Assembly: GCF_027580225.2 (NCBI RefSeq)
Contig: NC_073340.2
Location: forward strand, 17,492,001 to 17,556,000
Source: Misgurnus anguillicaudatus
Taxonomy: Eukaryota > Chordata > Actinopteri > Cypriniformes > Cobitidae
Direction: 5' to 3'
DNA length: 64,000 nt
The notes under the pieces were generated by a model. It was not told the DNA's origin, did no database searches, and worked only from the letters and a program-made list of their open reading frames with translations. Numbering within the stretch: the stretch's first letter is position 1; each line of letters starts with the position of its first letter. Shown here one piece after another: positions 54,239-64,000 of the stretch. Made by a program: the position numbers and the translations under genes.

Positions 54239-54620
54239 TTAAAGGGATAGTTCATCAAAAAATTATTTTTCATCCTCATGTTGTTCTAAACCTGGATAAT
54301 TTTTTTCACTGGTGAACAGAAAAGAAGATATTTGATAAATGATGGTTAGCACACAGCTTATTGTAACAATTGAATTCCATAAACAAATGCGATGGAATTT
54401 AATGGTTACCATCAACTGCTTGCATCATTTATCAAAATATCTTCATCATTTATCACATTAATTTCACAATATATTTTTTCCTATTATGGAAGTCAATCAT
54501 CTGCGTGCACTGCTTACCATCATTTATCAAAATATCTTCTTTTCGGTTCACCAGAGAAAAGAAATGCATAGAGGTTTAGAACAACATGAGGATGAGTAAA
54601 TGGGTGAACTATCCATTTAA
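54239..54620. mobile_element. MITE, GGGATAGTTCA-type, upstream of foxj1
   Basis: TTAAAGGGATAGTTCATC at the left and GGGTGAACTATCCATTTAA at the right are inverted. The arms also share CATCCTCATGTTGTTCTAAA and its inverse. Confidence 0.85.
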
Positions 54621-55705
54621 GTTCATTTTACTTCAAATTCCACCCATAGCCCCGACTATTTTTCTGTGAAACCAGGCCTAGATTCTCCACACTTACAATT
54701 TTTACCCAATAAAATATGTATTGGCACAACTAGAAATATGTGTTTGTGTTATAAAATAGCCAAAACAACTAAAAACTGAGTTTTTTTCTTTTCTTATTGA
54801 CACCATGCCTATGCACGCTATGGCTGTCTTATTTAAATACTTTAAAGTCATCTCGAGGCCCCCTAGTGGGCACTGTCCCTCTGGTTGTTAAACATTGTTA
54901 TATACTATAGTGTTTAACCTTTAAATCCAAAGGTTGTTAAATCAATGTAAATATTATTTGCGTTTACAAAACATGTTGTTTGTAATCTAGTTTGATCTAA
55001 ATGAGTATAAAAACAGAATTAAAAGAAATGACAATAGTGACGAATATAGTGCACAAAACTTTATGATAAAATGATTTAACTACATACAAATATACATTAC
55101 TTTTAAGGTGCCTGACGTAGATAAGCAGCAGTGAATTCACTAAAAAGCATCAGATATGTTGCTGTAAATGATGGCAAATCCATCTATAATCTACCCATTA
55201 AAGTTTTAAGAAGGGCTAGCTTCCCATCATGTATGTATATTTCAAAGGAAACCAAACAACCACACACTACTGTAAGGCACAAAACAATTATATAATATAC
55301 AGACATACGCGATTACGTAGGTATATGATTATATAGTGTCTGAATCAGACTAAAATCTGATCTCATTTAGTGTACATTTGCTGGTTATACAAACGATAAA
55401 AAGTAAAAACATTTCCATCACGCAATCATAAACAAAAACATGCAGAAATGAATTTGAAACATTAAAGCATTGCACTCTTAAGCTAAAAGTTCAGTCTTAA
55501 AAATCTCATCTTTATGAAGTTTTCTTAAAGCTACCGTGCTAAACATTTGTATATTGTTTGTTACAGATCTCTACTTTACATAAAAATGTTTTGAACACTT
55601 CAGCATGAGATTTTGATTGTGGAACTTGATTTGATCGCTTCATTGAACAACAATCCCCTAGGATGAAAACGGAGAAGAGGTGGGAATGACAGAACGGCTT
55701 GGTCA
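54621..55705 (-). other. mgrn1 3'UTR and mgrn1-foxj1 spacer
   Basis: Sequence downstream of the mgrn1 stop is AT-rich and free of recognisable repeats as far as the MITE ending at 54620. A CATAAA-type signal (TTTATG on plus) near 55060 is the only candidate poly(A) signal noticed, so the UTR end is uncertain. No coding feature is visible. Confidence 0.4.
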
Positions 55706-58700
55706 TTATGGAGTGAGACGCTCATCTTCCATGTGTAGTGTGCTGGGGAGGCAGAGCAAGGGCTGACTGGAGCTGTTGGTGCTCTGACTCTTCAGGCTTT
55801 CAGTGGACCCTGATGACCCTAAAAAAAGGTCAGAGATAGACTACTAATATAACCTCGAACATTTTACATGTAGTGTCAAGTATGCTGTATGTGCCTACTG
55901 GGAATCATGACATGTACCCCTGGCCCTGACCTTGGCAGCTGTTAAAAGCAGCTAAAGAAATTATCAATTATACATAATAAAAGAATAAGGAGAGGACAGT
56001 GTATAGTTATTGTGTTGCATGTGACACAAGTACAAGTTTACTCTTATAAAGTCACTGGAAATCAATAAAGAAAAGTGAATTATTAATGACACAGGTAACC
56101 TACCAGAGTCAACATTCCTCTACAGCTGTGGACCATGACTCAGATGCTGTTTGTGTTAAGAGCAAAGCAGAGTTAAGAGTAACAGAGAAAGAAAAAGAGA
56201 TTTAGGGTTACAAGACAGTACAGGATTAGACACATGCATCAACACACAGCTAAGAGATAAGGGTGTGAAAATGTGATCTGAAAATTGAAAGCCAAAATGT
56301 ATAACAAAGGCAACATGTATCCAAAATACCATTTACTGGCACTTATCTTTTAGTTTTGGCAATATTCTAGTATGAAGCAATTTATTTGCATCTGTGTCGT
56401 AAGAATATCTTCAAACAATAATTGTACCACAATAATCCATCATGCTACAAATAACAAACTTAAAGGGATACTAAAGAGTTAAGTTAATCTTGCTAAAAAT
56501 AAAAAGGGGGAAGAAAGCATGTTATAGAGAAAGAAATGTTTTTAAGCACTAAAATGTGCATTTAAAGATTACCTCCATATGTAAAATTTGCTGAGAGAAG
56601 CAGCAATAACAAACATAGAAGGTTTACACAACAGACTGCATCAGTTCAACCAAACATGCTGCTGAAAAATTTGCTTGCTTCAACACAGCTCTTTAGATTT
56701 GCATTTTCTCAAAGTCAACATAGCCAGGTTTAATTCGGACATAAAAGACGAAATGAACGTAAAGGAACTGTTCCTATAAAAGAACAGATGCATTTTGTCA
56801 GATTCAGATTTAGTGGGGAGGGTTAGGATTGTTGGGTACTGCGTGTGTGTTAACAGGCTCACCAGGCAGGGCCAAATCTGCTGAAGGGTCACTTTCTGTA
56901 CGACTCAAACTGCTGCGCTCACTGTGGCAGTCTTGTAGGATTTCACTCACTGACACACCCAACGATCTGCTCTCTGAACCTGTCAACACATAGGTCAGAT
57001 GATTAGCATGGTTTCTCTTCATAACTGATAATATAATACTGCAACATACAACCAAAGCAGAATATATTCATTCAAATATTTTACACTTCACTCATTCAAA
57101 ACATTTTTTTCCATAGCTATGTTATCTGATAACTGGTTACTTTGTTACCACAGGTTTTCATAAATAGAGTTTGCTCACCTGAATTTGGGAAGCCAGGTTT
57201 GGCGGACACGCCCTCTAGAGTTGCCTTACGGGAAATAAAAGCGGATGAACTATTTTTAACACAGAATTAGAAATGATGGACAGATAAAACTGTGTAGATT
57301 CTTTACTAGTTTGCATTTCTTTACCAATGACGTCCAACCATGTAAAAAACACATGTCGATGCAAACTATCCCATTAGACGATGAGCTCATCCATACTACA
57401 TAACAAAATGCTTTTTTTCTCAGATTTGCATGGGACAAAATTTTAGGAAAGTACTGTATAGTATTTATGTTAGTGTTTACTGTGTGCAGGACATTTTATA
57501 ACCAACCTTAAAGCATTATCCAGATAATTTACTCACCACCATGTCATCCAAAATGTTGATGTCTTTCCTTGTTCAGTCGAAAAAGAAACAATGTTTTCCG
57601 AGGAAAACACTCCAGGACCCCTCCTACCCCAATGGACTCAAATGGACCCCAACACTTAACCGTTTTAATGCAGTTTAAAATTGCGGTTTGAATGCAGCTT
57701 CAAAGGACTCCCAACGATCCCAAACGAGGCACAAGGGTCCTAACCAGCGAAACGATAAATTAAACCACAACTTCCCTGCCTCCTCCGGCCGTGTGACACG
57801 CCAGCGCGACCTCACCCAATTGCGTAATGATGTGGAAAGGTCACGTGTTACATAAATGAAACGCACATTTGCGGACCATTTTAAACAATAAACTGACACG
57901 AAGACATTTATTAGTATCATTCGACATACAACAACATCGGAACAGTCCTCTTTCTCCACACTTGTAAACACTGGGGTGTAGTTTCGCATACGTCATCCGT
58001 GACCTCTTGACGTGATGACGCATTAGGTGAGGTCATGCCGGCACGCCACACGACCAGAGGAAGACGAGAACTTGTGGTTCAGAAGTGCATATTTTTATTT
58101 TTCTTGCCAAAAATGACAATCGTTTCACTAGATAAGACCCCCACGCCTCGTTTGAGACCGTCCAGAGTCCCTCTGAAACTGCAATTTGTTGATGTCCATT
58201 AAAGTCCACCAAAATGAGAAAAATCCTGGAACGTTTTCCTCAAAAAACACAACTTCTTCTCGACTAAACAATCAAAGATATCAACATTTTTTAAGAAAAT
58301 GGACTAATCCTTTAATAAACTAAGTTGAAAATGCAACTGCAATGTGGGAATAAAAGGTGGCTGACCTCAGTGGGAGTCAGGCAGCATGGCAGAACCGCCC
58401 GAGGTTGGGCATCTGAGAGCTCCGACAACCTCTCTTCATCCTCTTCCTCTTGTATGGGTGACGATGGAGAACGTGTAGAACTGCAACACAAAATTATATA
58501 GATGCAACACAAAACTATACATGATAAATGCATGTATTTTAATAGCGCTTAAGGTGCATTACAGATGGATCCCTGAGGGATTATCATCTAATCACCATTT
58601 ACTTAACCAATTTTATCCATTAAAAAACCTAAAAGCTTCTAACTATTGAACTTACCCATCTGGTGACTTGCTGCCTTTGCCCTTAATTGATGCAGTGTCT

Positions 58701-61700
58701 GCGCCCTGCTGCCGCCCGGTCAGGTTCAGCGGATCTCCCATCTCCCCCGAAAACTGGATCTCCTCATACAGAGGTGCTGATGGGATGGAAGGAGACATCG
58801 GCTGCACCCCATTCAAGGCCTCCAGGAGAGAAATAGGCTCATAGCCAGGTGGGATATTATCAGCATTCTGAGATTCAAGTGAATAAAGTGTGCAGTTAGC
58901 AAGACTCTGACTTCCTGCAAAAGGATTCTTCACTGTCAAAATATTTTAAACACACAGGATTGTCAAAATTAAGCCTTGGCATCAAATCATTTTAAATATT
59001 TACTTATACACAAAGGCATTATATATACACACAAAGGCACTACAAAGGCATATTTGAACACTGTACATCTGCGTGCAATGTATAATATATTTTAAATAAA
59101 AACCAAGTACCAAGGTTTTTTACTTTTTATTAAACTGGTCCCAAGATCATTTTTAGTGGGCGTAAGTGCACATAAGTGTCCCAGGAACGTAACCACAGGT
59201 ATATTAGGCAACAATCCACTGCAAACCAAAAAGTGTCTGAAGGCATTTAATCTTACTTTAGAATAATACATGTATGGTTTAGAAAAAGCAAACTCTTTTG
59301 CGAAATGTTTAGCTTAAGTAAAAAAATATGCAAAATATTTGACAATTCCAGTCAAATGCCTAGCATGACTAACTTGAGTTCATAATAAAGTATGCATGCG
59401 ACTTTTACCGAATGCTCAGTATGGTCAGAGCTCTGGGACAGCACCGGGCTGAATGAAACCGGGGACAGAGCGGCTGCTGTTTTCTTCCTCACAGCTCGAA
59501 TCTGGAGCAGAGCCCTGAATGCTGGGTAGTGAGAGGAGAAATAAAGGTTGTGTGAGGAGCAGCATGCATAAACAAACACAGGTGCTGGATCTTCACATGG
59601 ACACTTAAATGTTACCAGATTCGGCAACAAAAGGGAACCAATGTTTACACAGCTGGTCTTACTGCTAAAGCAAATCACTGCCAGTTCTTACTATAAAGTT
59701 TTCTGTCTCATTAGCATATTTCTCCTAAAAATGTATAGCAGGAAAATATACTCAACATTAAAGGAAAATACTATGGTCTTCTGTGAGCAAGATAACTACT
59801 TTATTATACATATAATATTTATTTTATATATTTATCAAGGAGCTGATGTGATGTCCATATGAAAAACCTTTTTTTTGTTGCCATCAGCACAGTAACATTG
59901 TCAGGATGTAATTTTCCTGTGGCTAACAAGAGATGGGTTATTTATAGCTTGGGTGACTGGAAATGAGATAAATGAGAATGCCAACTGATAGCACTTATGA
60001 TGTATAAGAGAGTGAAATTGTGAAATAATACAAGATATCGTCAGCAGGTGGCAGCGTTCTTTGACAGTCACATGATACGCAAGTGACTATTCAATTAGAG
60101 ACAACAATAAAATGGGGAATGAACACACAATAGTAAATCAGTCTTTATTAAATAATGAATAAAGAAGTCTTTTATCTTCATAGCCATACCCAATTGAAAT
60201 GTTGGCATTGCTTGGAGGAACAAATCTAAATGATAATAGAGGGACAATGCAGCACATTTAAGCACTGATTCATGAGCACTTACGGAGTCTGCAGATAGGG
60301 CAGTTGTTGGCCTGGTAACGCAGTGTGTCGGCACAGGTATTGCACAGACACAGGTGCCTGCAGGGAAGGATGAGCGTGTCACGCATGTCTGATAAACAGA
60401 CCACACACTCGCTGCTGTTGTCGCTGTTCTCATCCTCTGTGGACTAAAAATATCACGTCCAATCAGAGTCAGGAAATGGCAGGACGGATCGGAATCAATC
60501 ACATATGCAATATCTTGTTTGCATCTAAATTCGATCACCTGTAATGACACGATTTACCTTTGTTTCCTGATTGTTCCTGTTTTCAATGCCGTAAATCTCC
60601 TGCAGCAGATAGCTCACACGATCCACCTAAAGGATGAATAGGCAACATGTAATGAAGTACGGATTACTGGCATTGGGAAAGCAACAGCACAGATCAAAGG
60701 CATCAGGATCTTTTCATGAAGCGATATAGCTTACAATTTGGGCATCTAATTATTCACACAGCCAAAATCACAGATACATTGCTAAACCAGACAGTTTTTT
60801 GCTTCAAGGCACGAAAAACACACCATTGCATTCGATAATAAGAAAGATTATCCATACACATACTTACTATTTGCTTCTGTTTTAAGGGTTTCACTGAGAA
60901 ACTGCCATCGACGTGCTGTTTAAAAAGAAAACTGACGGGGTCAGATGTCACTCAAAATACCTTAAAGAATTATTTGATCCTTGTGCTATGAATAAGGATG
61001 ATGGTTATGATTATGTTGGTAAGATATTATGGGGCAGTTTCCCCGACAGGGTTTATATTAAACCAGGACTAGGCCTTAGTTATATTATGCCAATTCAGTA
61101 GTTTTTTACAAACATACCTTAAAAAAAGCATTACTGGTGAGCATCTTGAGGCAAAACAATGCTCAAATAAGCAGTTTAGTCTTAGACTTAACTTAAGCCC
61201 TGTCCAGGAAAGCGGCACTATATGTTGGTATATTATGTTGGTAAGTTTATGTGCTTCGAGAACTTGATAATGTCATTTACATGAGTTCAAATGCTCACTT
61301 CTGTTTTGTTGGGAGATGGCCACAATAAATGTCAAGAGTACTTGTTCCCAATATGATGAAAGTTTGAATAGTAAATGCATTTTAAATATCATTGTGCTAA
61401 AAAAAAAGTAGAAATTTAACAATTTATGGTTTTTGTAGAAACTTTATCCCCCTATTGCAGTAAAATTAGATGGTGATAATTCTGTTTACCTTTTTCTACA
61501 CTCCATATATAACAATATTATATCATTTTAACTTTCTCTTAAACCCTGGTTAATGACTGACTCAATGCAAAGAATGATTTAACAGAGAGTTGTTAGATAT
61601 TTCTACTTTAAAAAAAATGCATGTTACCTAATGCTTTTGAACATTAGCTGAAATGCTTCAAGCAGAAAGACAAAAGATAAAACAAACAGAAATACAAGTA

Positions 61701-62717
61701 AAAAAGAAATACACACCCTTTCAAAAGCTGCCAAGAGAACATGTGCATGGCCTGTGACATCTGTAACAAAACAAAATGTTTTGAAAGACCAAAATATGCA
61801 GTTATTTACTACATGTACTGTATTTTATAATCATAAAATGTTTTGCCAACCATCATCATCCACTATTGCCTGGACCACCAAAGGGAAAACACCTCTATCC
61901 AGATCAAAGTTCAGCTGCAAACATACATTGACTTAAAATTAAAATGTTAAATACCTATAAATGTCATTCAAATCACATCACATGGAACAGATGCAAATAA
62001 ATTTGTCTACAGCAATATTGTCATCATTAAATAAATAAAAAATCACAGCTCCTCAGGCTTCCATTTGGTGAAATCAATCTTAAAGGATGGCAGAGAAAAT
62101 TGTTGATTTATTCCTCTCTTATAATGGACCGTTTCAGACACCATTGAAGGGCTCTTGGGGCTGTATCTTCAAGAAGAAAATTGTAATGATTATCACAAAC
62201 AGGTCTAAGCATACATGCAAGTCTCAGTTACTTGCAAACTACAGTTCATCACTGTTATTACAAAATGAGGCTCACTCAGTCTTCTGTATTTACAAAAACC
62301 AAGCGTTAATTACACCACTGTTTCCAAAGAGTTCATTAAGCTGTCATGATAGTTGTTGTCTAGATACCAGTGGCTTATGTTTCACTGGGATCAAATAGCA
62401 CAAGTGGTATTAGAAAGCAACTGAGATTATCAATCTTCAAAAAAACTTTAGTTTCTACATATTTTCTTCCCCCTTCACTTATTTACAAAAGTGAACTCAA
62501 TATGCACCGGTGAAAACAAATGATTTAGAAACATGCATTATCATACAGAATCATTATTCAGTAAACTTATATTGCCATTCCATTGGCAAACTCCTCAAAT
62601 GCCTGACAGTACAGTGTAATAGCCACTCTAGCGTCAGTATCAAAGCAGAATTCAACACCATAAAGGACTTTAGGATCTCCTGTGTCATCTGGCATGCTGT
62701 CAGAATCATCCTTATAC
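55706..62717 (-). CDS. mgrn1: Mahogunin RING finger 1 E3 ubiquitin ligase, 5' end beyond window
   Basis: Minus-strand exons seen: about 62717-62567, about 62154-62049, 61914-61851, 61760-61717, 60915-60868, 60626-60558, 60443-60284, 59521-59409, 58867-58656, 58480-58366, 57224-57179, 56979-56863 and 55818-55706 (stop TAA). The exon at 60443-60284 carries the RING: ECVVCLSDMRDTLILPCRHL, then CLCNTCADTLRYQANNCPIC. Upstream exons give the MGRN1/RNF157 N-terminal domain (RVAITLYCQ, QQFSLPSFKIDF, NFDLDRGVFP, HAHVLLAAFE, DGSFSVKPLKQKQI, VDRVSYLLQEIYGIEN). Downstream AVRKKTAAALSPVSFSPVL, NIPPGYEPISLLEALNG with IPSAPLYEEI, and STRSPSSPIQEE match MGRN1 rather than RNF157. Family role: cytosolic/endosomal E3 ligase (TSG101 and melanocortin-receptor pathways). 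Missing: N-terminal exons (the MGSILSRR... part), expected past 64000. Odd: donors after the first two visible exons are not canonical (see findings). Confidence 0.9.
56104..56146 (-). CDS. mgrn1: Alternative 43-nt exon of mgrn1 that switches the C-terminus
   Basis: Between the exons at 56863-56979 and 55706-55818 lies a 43-nt block with an acceptor (AACAG, 56148-56147) and a good donor (CTCTG|GTAGG). Joined to the preceding exon it reads A-SESWSTAVEEC then TGA. Inclusion therefore ends the protein early with a different tail. Skipping it joins in frame to GSSGSTESLKSQSTNSSSQP and ends in DERLTP. Mammalian Mgrn1 is known to have isoforms that differ by inclusion of a late exon that shifts the frame; this block is the likely counterpart. 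Confidence 0.6.
57509..58315. mobile_element. Foldback DNA element (TTAA-flanked), copy 2, in mgrn1 intron
   Basis: Same family as 11074-11922, with TTAA at both edges and long inverted arms. It lies between the mgrn1 exons at 58366-58480 and 57179-57224. Confidence 0.85.
61031..61220. mobile_element. MITE, uninterrupted relative of the 15488 outer element
   Basis: Ends CCGACAGGGTTTATATTAA and TTAAGCCCTGTCCAGGAAA, plus the shared internal GGACTAGGCCTTAGTTATAT. It is in an mgrn1 intron. Confidence 0.82.
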
Positions 62718-62719
62718 CT

Positions 62720-63326
62720 GAAAATTAAAATTAACAGTATGTACTGAAATAAAGAGCTGGTTGTTAAAACCACACACACATGCAGGGGTCAATGACAAAA
62801 CAAGCTTCTAAAAACATATTTTTTAAAATAGATTTAATTTTTGGGTCAGGGACCATGTGTTTATAAAGTTTTTTTTTTTTTTAATCTTTAAGTACAATAT
62901 CACAATATTTTTGATATCATTGAAAAATGTCAGGTGCTACAACCAATCATTGTTTATTTGCCAGATAAGTTTTAATGCGCTCCCTGTGTCATGATAATTA
63001 TTTGTTTATTCATAATTAACAATTAGAGACAAACTTAGCTTGCATTTATTAAAACTAAAACCATCAGATAAATTATTAGCTAAATGTTTTATTTCTTAGG
63101 GGGATTCATAGCAGTTGCACCCTCTGACTTTCCAGTTGCACCACCTGACCTCTGCGACTAATTTACAGAAGCTGGCATAAGCTTTTGCCTGTGATATCAA
63201 ATTTATAAATATACTTTTTTTAAAATACAATTAAAATGTGTTTGATAAAATAGCAGTTTTTCTAGTTTTCATTGGTTGTACCACTTGACACAGAAAGTGT
63301 ACCAATCTACCAATTACATTAAAGTT
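62720..63326 (-). other. mgrn1: mgrn1 intron
   Basis: AT-rich intronic DNA upstream of the first visible mgrn1 exon. No further exon could be recognised up to the window edge. Confidence 0.4.
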
Positions 63327-63767
63327 AGTGATGCACCGATGTATCTGCCGCCGATATTTATCGGCCGATTTTTGATGAATTTGAAACCATCGGCATATCG
63401 GCAATAGCACGAGAAAGGCCGATACCGATTGTTTATTAATTAACTGCATAAAGAAATCCATTATATGTAAAAAATGAGTTAATGTTGTTTATCAAATAAA
63501 TGCTGAATAGCAAAAACCACCTTCGAAGGTTGTCATGCTGTCTTATTATATTTGTTTTAGCTTAATTTGTGCCTCTCTTATTATGTTGGTCAGTTGAATG
63601 TTAATTAGATCCAATCCATGTTCAGTAAAAATAATTTGTTGCAGAAATAAACTAGCTAATAGACAACTATAGTATTGTATACAAGTGTTTAATATCGGTA
63701 TCGGCCAGAAGTTGTCTGTTTAAATCGGCATCGGCCCAAACAAATCCTATCGGTGCATCCCTAATTA
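63327..63767. mobile_element. hAT-type MITE with GATGCACCGAT ends
   Basis: Left GTGATGCACCGATGTATC and right CTATCGGTGCATCCC are inverted, with ATCGGCCGAT subterminal repeats. The same family forms the outer layer at 33274-35225. Confidence 0.85.
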
Positions 63768-64000
63768 AAGTATGTATTTTTTCAGTATTTGAGAGAAGTC
63801 TACAAACTTATCATTCAGCCATAAAGACCACCTGGAGGATGTGACAACATGTTAACTCAGTGCTTCTCAATTATTTTCTGTCACACCCCCCCCCTAGGAA
63901 GAAGTAAACATTTCGCGCCCCCCCAACTCTCCGCTGCGACTGTAAATCGTATAATTTGTCTATAAAATTACACATCTGCAAAACATTGCATCCTTATTAA

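Noticed and set aside
55706..62717. rnf157, the close relative that neighbours FOXJ1 in mammals
   Set aside because: The RING alone fits both, but SPVSFSPVL, IPSAPLYEEI and RSPSSPIQEE are MGRN1 features.

Overview
The window looks like a teleost fish nuclear genome, most likely a cyprinid or close relative. The protein-coding genes are split into GT-AG exons with typical vertebrate products. The long gaps are filled with fish-type mobile DNA: Tc1-like transposons, a 5S-rRNA-derived SINE3, tRNA-derived SINEs, many short palindromic MITEs and long microsatellites. There are no prokaryotic features.

Layout. (1) 1086-16889, plus strand: an essentially complete iRhom1 gene (rhbdf1). It has 17 core coding exons predicting 860 residues, plus a well-formed optional 114-nt exon at 3311-3424. 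Introns carry two Tc1-like elements and several MITEs. (2) About 17.3-50.3 kb: a gene-poor interval of nested transposable elements separated by unique, GC-richer islands (for example 18.1-18.5, 27.3-27.7, 30.9-31.3, 35.6-36.2, 43.4-44.8 and 47.9-48.6 kb) that could hold regulatory DNA. No convincing gene was found there. (3) 50.4-53.4 kb, minus strand: complete foxj1, the master regulator of motile cilia, with a 5'UTR exon, two coding exons (452 residues), a CCAAT/TTTAAA core promoter and a long hairpin immediately upstream. (4) 55.7-62.7 kb, minus strand, running off the right edge: mgrn1 (mahogunin RING finger E3 ligase). Thirteen exons are visible, including the complete RING exon and a 43-nt alternative exon that would switch the C-terminus. 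Two successive donor sites near its 5' side look broken.

The three genes act in different pathways: trafficking of ADAM17 and EGF ligands, ciliogenesis, and ubiquitination. They are grouped by conserved synteny rather than by a shared pathway. In human, RHBDF1 and MGRN1 are both on 16p13.3, while FOXJ1 is on 17q25. The most interesting points are the rhbdf1 cassette exon with a 14-3-3-like motif, the damaged mgrn1 splice donors, the promoter hairpin at foxj1, a complementary CT/GA microsatellite pair beside an rhbdf1 exon, and several readable nested-transposon stacks.
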